Shown here: in pieces, positions 44,399-55,851 of the stretch | How the letters are laid out: every line of letters starts with the position of its first letter | Position numbering within the stretch: the stretch's first letter is position 1 | Assembly: GCA_023014485.1 (NCBI GenBank) | Contig: JAJOZX010005519.1 | Coordinates: 105,001-169,000 of the forward strand | Length of the DNA stretch: 64,000 bases | Reading direction: 5' to 3' | Source of the DNA: Bathynomus jamesi | Lineage: Eukaryota > Arthropoda > Malacostraca > Isopoda > Cirolanidae | Program-made: the position numbers and the translations under genes | Notes under the pieces: generated by a model | Seen by the model: only the letters and a program-made list of their open reading frames with translations | What the model was told of the DNA's origin: nothing | Databases searched by the model: none

Positions 44399-45293
44399 TC
44401 ACAAAGATCCACTCTGTATTTTCCTTTGCAGTTCTTCCCGAAATCTAACTGCAGCTTGTCTTTGTGGTCGGGGTTGAGTAGCGGCAGTAGTAGTGTCAGG
44501 AGAATCTACAGTTCCTGATTCCGTGGAAGAATTTTCCAGTTCTTCCAGGTCAATATTCGGCTTATCAGTTATTTCCAGTGGGTATAACCGATATATGTGT
44601 CTTCTGGAGAGATGACCATTGGGTGTTTTTACAGTTACATGCCTGATTATGCCATCTTCATCTGGGTGTAATGTTTCAATTACAGCAATCTTCCAGAAGT
44701 ATTTGGGATTCATAGAATTTTCATCTAAGAGACATAGTTCTCCTACTTTAGGTTCTTTACTTACTGGTTGTTTGTGTTGTTGGTATTCTTTTTCCCTCAA
44801 ACTACTCAAATATTCGTATCGCCATCTTTTTTTGATTTCTTGAGATTGTTTAGCTCCCTTATGAAAGTAATCCAGTATTTTCTTTCTTTCTTTGTCCTCT
44901 GTTGTTGTCATATAATCAGCATCCACCTGATCGTCTTCATTAACAGCTTCTTGGGTATCATTAGTGGTTAAAAAGTTGAATTTGGTATTGTCATACCCAA
45001 AAAGCAACTTGAAAGGAGTTAGTAGATCAGAGGAAGGATCTTCATTTGAATTAACATACATTCTAAGGATTTCCTCGTCTAAATTTTGTAACTTGTCCAG
45101 TTGTGAGGACAAAAGCCGAGCATGTGAATTTTTTTTCCTCAGTCCAATCATCCCATCTCTCTTTGATTGTAGCTAAAAGTTTAGTAGCTGAGGTTCTGAT
45201 TGCTCCCCTCCTTTTTACCAGTTTACTAGTTTCAAGTGCTTCCACATCACTTCCCAACCAGGTCTCCATACTTTTTCCACGAGTATTAGCCAT
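44399..45293 (-). pseudogene. BEL/Pao gag start fused to integrase C-terminus
   Basis: 45063-45293 encodes a gag-type N-terminus (METWLGSDVEALE, RRGAIRTSATKLLATI). A run of eight A on the - strand (45127-45134) shifts to the next frame (ARLLSSQLDKLQNLDEEILR), which passes directly into the integrase C-terminal part: LTPFKLLFGYDN, KRWRYEYLSSLREKEYQQ, KVGELCLLDE, IIRHVTVKTPNG and YRLYPLE, the DUF5641-type end of BEL/Pao polyproteins. Most of gag, protease, reverse transcriptase and RNase H are deleted. Confidence 0.92.
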
Positions 45294-45299
45294 TTTTAG

Positions 45300-45957
45300 G
45301 TTTATTATGGGTAGGTAGGTTAGGTATTTTAGGTTAAGTAGGGTAGGTTAGGTACGTTTGGTAGGGTAGGTTAGGTTGGTTTGGTAGGTTAGGTAGGGTA
45401 GGGAGGTTTGTTTTTTAGGTTCAGCCAGGTTAGGCTAGGTTTGTGTTTTAGGTTCAGCCAGGTTAGGCTAGGTTTGTTTTTTAGGTTCAGCCAGGTTAGG
45501 CTAGGTTTGTTTTTTAGGTTCAGCCAGGTTAGGCTAGGTTTGTTTTTTTAGGTTCAGCCAGGTTAGGCTAGGTTTGTTTTTTTAGGTTCAGCCAGGTTAG
45601 GCTAGGTTTGTTTTTTAGGTTCAGCCAGGTTAGGCTAGGTTTGTGTTTTAGGTTGTTTTAGGTTCAGCCAGGTTAGGCTAGGTTTGTTTTTTTAGGTTTT
45701 TTTTTTTTTTTAGGTTTAGCCAGGTTAGGCTAGGTTTGTTTTTTAGGTTCAGCCAGGTTAGGCTAGGTTTGTTTTTTTAGGTTTAGCCAGGTTAGGCTAG
45801 GTTTGTTTTTTTAGGTTTAGCCAGGTTAGGCTAGGTTTGTTTAGGTTGTTTTAGGTTCAGCCAGGTTAGGCTAGGTTTGTTTTTTAGGTTCAGCCAGGTT
45901 AGGCTAGGTTTGTTTTTTTAGGTTCAGCCAGGTTAGGCTAGGTTTGTTTAGGTTGTG
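45300..45957. repeat. minisatellite in the BEL/Pao leader
   Basis: About 18 copies of a ~30-35-bp unit built on GGTTCAGCCAGGTTAGGCTA + GGTTTGTTTTTTTA, with varying T-run length, preceded by TTAGG-like GGTAGGTTAGG variants (45300-45410). It lies between the primer-binding region and the gag start of the element. Confidence 0.95.
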
Positions 45958-46050
45958 TAAAAAATTTAATTCACTGGATTTAAAACTATTGTATCAGAAT
46001 TAAAACAAAAAAGGGTAACTAACTTCTCGACTGCCCACCCGGGGGCGCCA

Positions 46051-47048
46051 TATTGAAAAATTTATTATTTAGCTTGAGAGAGATTATTTTGATTTAGGTG
46101 TAGTATTAAGGTTAAGTTTACTTTAAATAGACTCGGTAATTATAGAAATAATAATGGCCTATTTAGACACTGTCAACACAGCTACAGACTTTTTCACTGT
46201 AGGTTGCAGTGGTTTTCAGGTTAAATTTGGTCAGCAGCCAGATTACTAACTATGGTAAAGCTAAATTCATCAAAATTAATTTAGACTTACCAAAAATGAA
46301 GTTGCCAGTTGAACGTTACCCTTTCAGTTTCTAACTGATTCATAAGTTTCATTTAGTTTCCAGGTTTTTAAATTTCGTTGTTGAGTTTTAGGTTATTGTT
46401 TAACACACTGCTAGGTTATTTATTTGTAGGGGCTATTTCCCAGACTAGGTTTTGCAGGTTAAATTAGGCTAGGGCTGGACTGCCCTTAAGTTTTTGGTTT
46501 TAAAGGTTTAAGGTTTAGAAGATTTTATTTAAGTTAAGTTACGGCTATATTGCCTTTAGGTTTTAATAGGGGCTATAACAGCCATTTAATTATTGAGTTT
46601 GGGCCGTTGTAGCCCGGTTCGAGTTTCGTCTAGGTACCTAGTTTTTCTCTTACCTTAGTTATTTTCTTTAACTTACTTGCACCTAGTTCTGATAGGCCTC
46701 TATTTAGTTAAACATGGGTTTTGATTAATTGCAGTGGTTATTAATTAAGGATACGGTTTAATTGAAGGTTGTTAGGTTTGAAGGTTGACTCAGTTTCCCG
46801 GTTTGGGTAACCACGAGCATTTTAATTTTTTTGAGAAAAAAGGGCCCGCTTCATGCGGTCAAAAATTTTCAAGACTGGGCAAAGCTCCGTTTTTCTTTGT
46901 CCCAGAAACTTTTTTTTTTCCTTCTTTTGGTTAATTAGGGAAACCCAACTTCACTAGTTGGTTAGAAACGAGGGTTTTTATTTTTATTTATTTTGTTTAT
47001 ATTTTCTTTGGAAATATATGCGGTTATTTCTAACCACTTTTTTCAACA
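46051..47048 (-). repeat. BEL/Pao 5' LTR
   Basis: The upstream LTR on the - strand. Differs from the other LTR at ACCTAGG/ACTAGG and GTTAGGG/GTTTGGG. Confidence 0.95.
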
Positions 47049-47289
47049 ATGTGCATAACTTTGTAACAGTGAGCGAGCGGGTAGTTATGACTGGCGTTAC
47101 TGATGCATGACTACTTACTATTTCACGTCGTATAGATCACGTGTAGAATAAAAAACCATCCGACGTTGCATAAAATACTAACCATAAATGTTTAAAGTAT
47201 TGAAGTAACAGCCGAATTCATTTTAAACAGCAGCTGTTATCATTAACCTAATCGATGCTTGCAAATCTTGTATTACACTTTTTATTTGT

Positions 47290-48012
47290 AGAGTGAAAAT
47301 TCATTGGGATTCTTACTGTAATCCTTTCCCGATTATAAACTTTAATTACATGGAATCCAAAGAAGACACCATAATGCTCTGTTTAGCATGTTGCGGAACA
47401 CATCAAGTTTTTTCTTTGTTAATGCAAATTTGGTGTGGATTAATGCATGATAGGGTGATAGGCCCATTCTTCTTTACTGAAAAGAATGTTATGGCGCAAG
47501 TGTACCTGGACATGCTCGAGTTCTTTGTAGCCCCCCCCCCCCCAGTTGGAAGACCTTCAACTATCCATCACTTTACAGCAAGAAGGTGCGCCTCCACACT
47601 GGGGTTTGTTAGTGCGCGAGTTCTTGAACACCACTTTTCCTGGAATATGGATTGGGCGCAACGGCTGGTACCATGGCCTCCACGATCCCCCGATATCATG
47701 CGTATGGACTTCTTCCTGTGGGGATATGTAAAGGATTATGTTTACCATACTCCTGTTGCTGACATTAACACTCTTCTTGCTAGGATTTGCGATGCCATCA
47801 ACAGTGTTACGAGAGATATGCTATTGAACGTATGGCGTGAACTCGAATTTCGCTTGGATGTGCTACGTATAACTAACGGCGCACATGTTGAGATTTAATG
47901 AGAAACATAATGAACTTTGTGTTATGCAACAACGTGCAAAACAAAGCATTGCTGTCTCCTCTTTGCATTTCATGTAAAGTTTATAATCAGGGAAGACTTT
48001 GTGTACACCCTG
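47290..48012 (+). pseudogene. mariner-like transposase C-terminal part
   Basis: Encodes VIGPFFFTEKNVMAQVYLDM, then (another frame) LQQEGAPPHWGLLVREFLNT, then WPPRSPDIMRMDFFLWGY and MLLNVWRELEFRLDV. A C-run at 47531-47542 marks one frameshift. The second catalytic Asp of QQDGAPPHW is Glu here. The right end ACACCCTGTA at 48004-48014 looks like a terminal repeat; the left end is lost. Confidence 0.85.
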
Positions 48013-48090
48013 TATATTTTCTGGGTTAAAACATTTAAATTCTCCAAAGCTGCTCGAACAAAAAAATGTATACTAATAAGACGTGAAATA

Positions 48091-48448
48091 CAGGGTGGAC
48101 GGGACTAGTCCCTTTACCTCCGAGATTAGTCTAAATTTAAATACAAGTACTGTACTCTACATATCGTCAGCGTCAAAACAAAATTTCCTGTGTCACTTTT
48201 TGACGTTTTTTAGTTTTTGTTGCTAATGCCATGTAAAAAAAATTACGCATCTTTTGGTACAAATTTCGTCCTTGTAGGATGAACTATAAGGGTGATATGA
48301 TTTAGGAAAATATGAATTTTTGCAAATAAGTAATTTAATTTAGAACCCTTTTTTTCGTTTTTCTCAAAACCACAAAAATTGACTTAGGAAAATATGGTAT
48401 GACTCTGACGATATGGTAAAGGAACTTCCCAAGTTCCCTCCCACGCTG
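48091..48448. mobile_element. Tc1/mariner-type MITE
   Basis: Ends CAGGGTGGACGGGACTAGTC and GAACTTCCCAAGTTCCCTCC + CACGCTG are imperfect inverted copies converging on CCTTTACC/GGTAAAGG; flanked by TA. Non-coding. Confidence 0.7.
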
Positions 48449-48536
48449 TATATTTATTCCTGAAGGACTAAATACAAATTGAAAATATTTTTTAGAACCC
48501 TGTTGGTACTACTGGTAATGTTGGTACTGTATTCGA

Positions 48537-48575
<39 letters not shown>

Positions 48576-48893
48576 GAAAGTACTGATACTCAGTGTCTTG
48601 AAATTCTTACTCGAGGAGGAAAGTATGAGGGGCGGTATGAAAGTAACGACTCTTATTGTATTTACGAATTGAAAAATAAGAGGCTTTACATTCGTACCGG
48701 CCCTCGTATATTCTTCAAATGTATTTGCATTTATAAAGACACAGTGAAAGTCCTTCAAATTAAAAATAGGATAGCAATAAATTTGGGAGGGATGCAAAAA
48801 TTTTGGTTGAATTGATTAAGGGTACAGTTGTGAAATGACTTAGTCGATATTACGTCGCGAGAGAAAGTAACTTGATTTGACATTTTTAAGACG
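48449..48893. other. intron with (AAT)n run
   Basis: (AAT)n at 48537-48574. Nothing else recognised. Confidence 0.55.
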
Positions 48894-50690
48894 CAGTGGC
48901 GGACTAAGGGGGGTGCGAGGGGGGGCGGTCTGCCCCGGGTGACAGCCAGGAGGGGGGTGCCATCGGGAGAGTTCAAATACCAGTACAAATTTTCAAACCA
49001 AATGAAAAATTCGCCAAAGTAAGAAAAAAAAATTTTAAATGTTCAAACTATTACAACAGCTTAATGTTAATTTCCACTATAAAATAATTTTTTATTTTTA
49101 TTGGCAATACAAAATTTACAAACGAAAAATTAAATATTTGATAAAAATTACATCGAAAGGCGAACGTTTGTTGACGTTTTAGTCATCAGTTTGTTGAGCA
49201 TAGCCAGCTGGCTGCAACTGACATTCCAAGTCTTGTTCACTTGACACTGTGACTCCACATACATAAGGTATGTTTCATTAAATAATTATGATAAAGCATA
49301 AAGTGCATATGGACTGGACATAAACCTGTGCCGTGGTCAAGGATATGACAACGCTGCAACTACTGTATGGCTGGGATTCATGGTGGTGTTCACTCAAAGA
49401 TCAGAGAGATTAATCCCAAGGCTTTGTTTGTGCCTTGTGCAAATCATTCTCTGAACCTTTGCGGAGTGCACTCATTTGGAAGCGTTTCTTCATGTGTGAC
49501 TTTTTTTGGAAACTTGGAGAGAGTCTATTCCTTCTTTTCAGTCTCAACTCATCGATGGAAAGTGTTGATGGAGAATGTAGGCATGACAGTCAAAAGACTT
49601 TCCCAGACAAGATGGAGTGTTCATTATGACGCTGTGAAAGAAATTAATCTCGCACAAAATTATTTGCGAACAGTTGGAATCAGCCTTGAAAAGTGCATTG
49701 TGAAGCTCCAAGCTCTAAAACTCTTTCTTGAAGATTAGCGCAATGAAATTGTGGAGAGGGCCATTCATTATGCAACTACAAAGTGTGAGGAAATGGACAT
49801 TTCTATGGAGAGAAGAGGGAGAGTAAAGCTCCGAAAAAGGATGCCAGGAGAGATGGCAAAGGATGCTGGTCTCACATTGCCAGAGGAAGTAAAAAGGGCT
49901 ATGTTTGAATGTCTTGATCGCTTTCATCAAGAATTGGAGATTCGTTCTAAGGCAATGGATCAAATTCTGTCAGTCTTCGCTGTTATTCAGCCAAACACTT
50001 TGGTTGTTGCAACAGAAGAAAAACTTCGGAAGTATATTCCAAATTTAACTCAGATTTTCGATGAATTCTCTGATGAAGATATCAGTGTGGAAATTGGACG
50101 ACTTCGTTGGCATTTGGAAGCTGCCAAAATCAGCGTTGAAGAGGCAAAGAAATGGACAGCATTGCAGTTTCTGGAGTGTATTGTGAAATGGGATTTTTGT
50201 GAATCTTTGCCAAGCTTGTTACTGTGTTTGAGATTCTTCTTAACTGTCTGTGCCTCTATTGCTTCATGTGAAAGAAGTTTTTCCAAATTCAAATTACTAA
50301 AAAATTTCTTTCCCTCGACCATAAGTCAGACAAGATTGACAAATCTGGCTTTACTTTCAACTGAACATGAATATGCAAAGAAGGTGAATTTTGATGAGGT
50401 CATTGATCAATTTGCAGAAATTAAGGCTCGAAAGCAGACAAGGAATCCTTTCTATTTACCTTTGAAGAATAGGCTGAGCGTTGAGACTGGATTTCCTGTT
50501 TTTTTTGTATAAAATAAAATGCAGTATTACCTGTTCACTGAATTTTTAATGTCCTGCATTTTACTTATTTCCAATTTGCTTATGACAGTATTGTACTGTT
50601 TAAAAATCTAATCGCTAACATAATATATTTTTCTGTGTGTTTAAATTTTAAAATTATTTATGGGGGCCAGATACTTTAGGTACGCTGCTG
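48894..50690 (+). mobile_element. hAT transposon (ZMYM1-type) with perfect 8-bp duplication
   Basis: Flanked by TTAAGACG on both sides (48886-48893 and 50691-50698). Ends CAGTGGCGGACTAAGG and CCTAAAGT...GTACGCTGCTG (reverse complement of right end GTACGCTGCTG is CAGCAGCGTAC) are short imperfect inverted repeats of hAT type. 1.8 kb, carrying the 3' part of a transposase gene. Confidence 0.93.
49330..50512 (+). pseudogene. hAT transposase (ZMYM1-like), 5' deleted, one stop
   Basis: Starts in the conserved RGQGYDNAA region (49330-49350) and continues MAGIHGGVHSKIREINPKAL, FVPCANHSLNLCGVHS and SQTRWSVHYDA. A TAG at 49736 interrupts it; the same frame family resumes at 49751 with the C-terminal hAT dimerisation region SCERSFSKFKLLKNF and TNLALLSTEHEYA. 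The zinc finger and first catalytic part are missing. Confidence 0.9.
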
Positions 50691-50770
50691 TTAAGACGAC
50701 CTTTTTTGGGGGAAAAATTTCAGTCTAAATGATCAAATGTAAAAAGAATAAGTAATTTAATAGTAGCTAC

Positions 50771-51680
50771 ATGGCAGGGCGAGTGGCGTTCCTCAGGGTT
50801 CTGTATTGGGCCCCTTGCTTTTTCTTATATATTAACGATTTAGATGTCGGCCTAGTCAGTACAGTTTCAAAGTTTGCGGATGACACGAAGCTGGGTGGTA
50901 GGGCGATTAATGACGAAGATAGAGGTAAAATTCAGGAAGATCTGAATAAAATCGTTGATTGGTCAGTCACATGGCAAATGAGATTTAACGTGGATAAGTG
51001 CAAAATTATGCATATAGGTTCGCGTAACGGTAATTTTGCGTATAGTATGTCAGGGAAAGATTTAACAAGCGTAGAGCAGGAAAAAGATTTAGGAGTTATA
51101 GTCACTGGTGATTTAAAAGTAGCGAAACAAAGTACAGCGGCGGTCAATAAGGCGAACAGTGTTAGGTTTTATAGCTCGAAATTTTGAGTACAAATCGCGC
51201 GATATTATAGTTCCTCTTTATAAATCATTAGTTAGACCCCATTTGGAGTACGCGGTCCAATTTTGGAATCCGCATATGCGCAAAGATATAGACAAAATCG
51301 AAAGAGTTCAAAGACGAGCAACTAAGATGATTCCGTCTCTTAGGTCAAAGTCGTACGAGGATAGGCTTAAAGAGTTAAAATTGACTACACTCGAGACTAG
51401 GAAGTTAAGGGGTGATCTAATCCAGGTTTTCAAAATTATGAATGGGTTTGATAACGTAGATAGAGATAGCTTTTTCGAAATATCTCAATATAATAGGACT
51501 AGAAATAACGGGTGTAAGTTGACAAGTAGAAGGTTCGAGACAGCAGTTGCGAAAAACTTTTTTACGCATAGAATAGTAAATAGCTGGAATAGTTTGCCGG
51601 TAGAAGTAATTAGTAGCACGTCTATAAACATGTTTAAGAATCGATTGGACGCGCATGTTGATAGAAAGGGTATAGTTTAA
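50771..51680 (+). pseudogene. CR1/L2-like LINE, 5' truncated
   Basis: Begins in the reverse-transcriptase core: GVPQGS-like LRVLYWAP, then FFLYINDLDVGL, VSKFADDTKLGG (catalytic box intact), MRFNVDKCKIMHIG and EKDLGVIV. A frameshift near 51165 leads to the thumb part LVRPHLEYAVQFWNPHMRKD, IERVQRRATKMI and NSWNSLPVEV. Codons are well preserved, so this is a fairly young copy. It lies in the large intron before exon 10. Confidence 0.93.
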
Positions 51681-51980
51681 GGTAGTAAAATTAAGGCTTT
51701 GTTGGGATAGATCCCACAGCTCAACACAAGTGTTGTGGGATATAGGGAGGCAGCGTCTTGGGTTAGGGGATACTCTGTCCTTACACACCCCATTTAGAGA
51801 GATTCCTCTGCCGAGCGGTGCCCCCCATAGTACTGTGAGGTATTGAAAAACTCATGATCTTCACTTGCCCCACAAACACCTTTAAATGGGAGACCCATAA
51901 TGGGTGCACACGCATTTCTACGTTACTGTACAGTCTTTACAGCCACACCTACACTTTTCCTCGTAAGTGTATATATTGTA

Positions 51981-52442
51981 ATGTATATGGTTGTAAATTT
52001 GACTTGCTCCGCAATCGATATGAACCGTGACTTGATGGATACTGTAATGAAATTGACTGGATTCTTTGGATCTGATATATTTGCATGTCCGTTATATAAT
52101 AGATATAGTGTAACATATTTGTGGATAGTAGTCTATTATGACTTGATCCTCTGGATCGAGAGATTCTATCTTTAGTTTTAAATCGATAATTAATTATTTT
52201 TAAATTGATAATGTATATGGTTGTAAATTTTGACTTGGTCCGCAATCGATATGGATCGTGACTTGATGGATACCGTAATGAAATTGACTGGATTCTTTGG
52301 ATCTGATATATTTGCATGTCCTTTATAAATGGATATAGAATGTAACATATTTGTGGATAGTAGTCTATTATGACTTGCTCCTCTGGACATAGAGATTCTA
52401 TCTTTAGTTTTAAACCGATAATTAATTATTTTTAAATTGATA
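51981..52442. repeat. tandem duplication, 230-bp unit
   Basis: Two direct copies of a unit starting ATGTATATGGTTGTAAATTT and containing CTTGATGGATAC and ATTTGCATGTCC, at 51981 and 52211, differing at scattered bases. Confidence 0.9.
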
Positions 52443-53191
52443 ATTATTTAGTTTCGTAAAAATTGGTCGTTGCCAATTTACCGGCAGTTTTTAAATAAGT
52501 TTATGTTCTTGTGGTTCGGAACCCACGTAAAATTGTAGGTCCCCTCCGCCACCACGGAGGACATACACAATACACGAATACGAACACAGTTAGGTAGACC
52601 AGCCATGAGTGGATCCTAGGGTCTTTGTTGGTCTGAAACATTATAATTTCGCGCTCTGAAATTCAAAGCAATACAGTTATAGTTATTCTGATAAGTTCTC
52701 TGTAAATAAATGCCTACTATTTGTATTGAATTTTTTTGAGGAACACGACTCGTCTAACAATGCAAGCATTCATGAACTTCAAATTGCTTTTTAATTGTAT
52801 AATTGCGTTTGAAGTGAAATGTATAGTATTAGTAGTGATTTTGAAATCTCTCGAAAACTTTTGTTCAGAATTTTTAGAACTTTTTAAATATAACTTAAAT
52901 TACCATAATTCTACTGTTTTTATATAATGTCTAGATTTTTTTACAGCATAACGTAAACAAAATCTAATTTCATAATGTCGAAATTCGACCTTATGCAAAT
53001 ACAGTATATTGATTTCAGATTTTCACTGAAAATGACTAACGTAACCTAACCTAACCTGATCTAATTTAAACCATTTTTAATGTCGACTTTATTTCGTTAC
53101 TCGTTTTCACTTTTAAGGATGATTAAAAGAAAGTGTTGTTTATGATGATTAATAATAATATCTTGTGCGCTAAATATTGCCCTCTATACAG
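52443..53191. other. intron, nothing recognised
   Basis: AT-rich; a short CCTAACCTAACCTGATC at 53043-53060 resembles telomere repeat. No gene. Confidence 0.5.
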
Positions 53192-53596
53192 GCTGTTCTG
53201 CGCTACAACGTGCCAGATCCCGAGTCGAGTGAAGCTTTCAGCGTTCGCGTTGAAACGGTGACAGAACCTGACACCGGTTGCAAAACTAAAAGAATCACCA
53301 CTTGCGCCGCATATCTTCTTCCAGATAAAAAATCTAACATGGCGATCATTGAAGTGAATTTGATTTCGGGTTACATTCCGGAAAAATCCGATCTGAAACG
53401 CGTCGTAGGTTATGGAACAGGACTATTCAAACGCTACGAGGTGGACGGAAGCGTCGTTACAGTTTATGTAGACGAATTTTCTCCCGAAGAGATCTGCGTT
53501 TCCTTCAGGATCATTCGAGAGGTGGAAGTGGAAAACCCGAAGCCAGGCTATGTAAAGGTTTACGACTACTACAAGCCGGAATATGTCGTCAGCGCG
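53192..53596 (+). CDS. thioester protein, constant exon 10 (receptor-binding domain)
   Basis: Acceptor CCTCTATACAG, donor GCG|GTAAGA; exactly 135 codons. Encodes AVLRYNVPDPESSEAFSVRV, MAIIEVNLISGYIPEKSDL, KRYEVDGSVVTVYVDEF, ISFRIIREVEVEN-like (CVSFRIIREVEVENPKPGYV) and VKVYDYYKPEYVVSA. This is the macroglobulin receptor-binding domain that in vertebrates is exposed after protease attack and cleared by receptors. Confidence 0.95.
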
Positions 53597-53699
53597 GTAA
53601 GACGGTTATTAAAGTTTCTTGGTTTACATTTTGTACGAAGATGGGTTTACTACTGGAATGTATTGACATAATAGTACGGTAACTGCATTGTTTTCACAG

Positions 53700-53741
53700 A
53701 AATACACTTTACCCGCGACGACGGAATGTTTTCGAGGGTGA
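53700..53741 (+). CDS. thioester protein, last exon (phase-consistent end)
   Basis: Acceptor GTTTTCACAG. In the phase set by exon 10 it reads KYTLPATTECFRG then TGA, leaving a cysteine near the C-terminus as in many TEPs. Moving one base gives an open frame of 54 codons to a TAA at 53861-53863 in unusually GC-rich DNA, so the true end could be there if a base is missing or extra in the assembly. Confidence 0.6.
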   Translation, partial: KYTLPATTECFRG

Positions 53742-54935
53742 AGCGAGTCTTCATTTTCACCGAGAGATCATTGTCGACCTAGGGAGCGAAGGTAAAGTAC
53801 CCGTCGAGGAGCAGCCTTTTGGGTTGGACTACCCGGAAACCCCCGAAGCCATTCCTCTCTAATCAAAAACCTTAACTATATTGTGATGGGTAGTAAAATT
53901 TAAAGGAACAAAGTTTCCTCCATTTGCTTTTTGTAGACCAATATTTTTGTTTGCTTTACACTTGTTCATATTTACATTAATGGATTTGGTGGTATTTAAA
54001 TAGGTGTCTTCATAAAATTCAGCGAAGCCAAAATTGTTAGGAAATGTACATAAACATGATTTTATATGAATCGTCAAAACAGAACTTCAAGCGTTTGTTT
54101 TCGGTTTCAAGTATAGTCTTGCATTAAGTCCCGGTTTACGCTGTGCATCCCAGTAAAATTAGGGCTAAACGTATCTTATTAGATACATTTATATATCCTA
54201 ATTTCAATATAAATGTGAAAACGCTTCTAATATTGGCCTTGACAGACAAATTTATTTTGATTTCGCTTCAACGTCCCTGTTTAGTTACTTGGACGTGATT
54301 GTTATAATTATTGTTAGTACCAAATATGTAGCTTCTTTCACACTTCAACGCAGGGGTTTTATTTGACCCAGTCGTCCATAAAGGGTCGAGTTATGCAAAA
54401 TTAAGGAAAGTAATTTATTTAACATTTTAAAAATGCTTCCTTTTTGATTAAGTTATATATAGGCTTCATTTAATGACATTTTTTAACTGTACATGTGTAA
54501 TAAAAAAAAATTTTGAAGTTGCAGATTAAACATCTTTACATACCACATTTCTCAAATTACTTTATTCGTTTTACTCGGTATATTTATTCCATACTAAATG
54601 GTTAAAATTAACAAATTTATTTCATTAATCTTTTTGAGTGGAAAGAGGAAGGGTCGAATCTAAAATTTATAATGAAGACTTCTAAATTACAATCCAATAC
54701 ACGAGTCCAGTGTTTCATACTCGTAGGAAAGGATAATCCTTCTCAAGAATCGTGTAAATAGCTCTCTCGCAGTAGGCTGGAAGCGGGAGGAAAAAAAAAC
54801 TTCAATCTTTTTGTTATAAATTTCTTCGAGAAATTAATCAAAAGCTTTCAATAGAAATGAACAAATAGGGTGGATGGCGTTAACAGAAGTGCCGATAAAT
54901 AAACCAGTTGTTAAGCAGTTTCCATTGCCTCGTCA
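53742..54935. other. region between the convergent TEP and proteasome genes
   Basis: 53742-53863 is GC-rich and open in one frame; 53864-54935 is AT-rich with no gene recognised. AATAAA-like signals occur on both strands (for example + at 54498, - near 54617). Confidence 0.5.
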
Positions 54936-55851
54936 TCAGTGCGTGAAGTTGTTGCCAGTCTCTGATATTATCTCAATCGGTCTCCTTTTCATGGAGAGAA
55001 TTTCCGTCGTCCCTCGCGTACTCGTATTTGCCTTGCCTTTAAAAAAAAAGTGGAAAGTCATCTACCGCACCTATATCGATAACCCCTTTCGCTCCGTCAT
55101 TTGAATATTTGCGTACAGTTTTCTGATAAATCCGAATTACGCAGCCAAATGGTTGAACAAAACATTTCTCATGGGACTAAATGTAACAACAAATCTTCAG
55201 TCTAAATGTGAAGCAAAACTTGATGGCTGACTTCTATAAGACTAAAATTGTGTATGTGCACAATACACTTTCGTTGAAGTCAGAAAAGTCTACCATTTGC
55301 GATTAATCAGTGGCGATAAGGATAACAGAATACCAACCGTGGAAGAAAAATGTCCTTAATCCTACCTTACGCCCTTCGTTTCAGTTACTTCATACGGTTG
55401 GATATGATTTGCTCCATCTTTGGTGATAATGCAAAGGTCAACATTAGATCCAGATCCCATATCGTTAATAATACCAGCTGCTATTGCATCTCTTACCAGC
55501 TGTTTTGCCTCTTCAAGCTAGTGGAAGTTAAAAATAAAATATGAAAGCTTATTCACAATTAAGTACAAAGGAAAGTTTTCATTTACGTGGTGACCATAAC
55601 CGAAATCCCATTACAGGATTTCGCTTCAGAAAAGAAAACCACCATATATTCGATTCTCAAAATTAACATTTTTCTTATCTCCATATCAGGCTTCCATCTT
55701 GCTTCAAAGACAGTCACTGCTGCCAGTGACCCCGACCCGATCCCATTGTCGTATATGGTCCTACGTAGCCCTATAGTTAAAAAAAAAAAAACAAATTCAA
55801 AAGGCACATATTTAAAATTCATTCTTGAAATAAAATATATCTATCTATATA

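Larger units (their letters stand above)
43184..47048 (-). mobile_element. internally deleted BEL/Pao LTR retrotransposon
   Basis: Two LTRs (43184-44182 and 46051-47048, ~998 bp) flanked by the 5-bp duplication ATGTG (43179-43183 and 47049-47053). On the - strand the LTR reads TGTTGAAAAAAG...CAATA. Next to the right LTR is a primer-binding-type TGGCGCCCCCGGGTGGGC, next to the left LTR a G-rich tract. I found one substitution and one single-base length difference between the LTRs, so insertion is very recent. Only about 1.9 kb of interior is left. Confidence 0.96.

Noticed and set aside
45300..45957. true telomere end
   Set aside because: The units are not pure TTAGG and the array lies inside an LTR retrotransposon.
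55031..55040. acceptor TTTTAAAG for the last proteasome exon
   Set aside because: It leaves the frame wrong relative to the preceding exon; the AG five bases later gives phase 0 on both sides.
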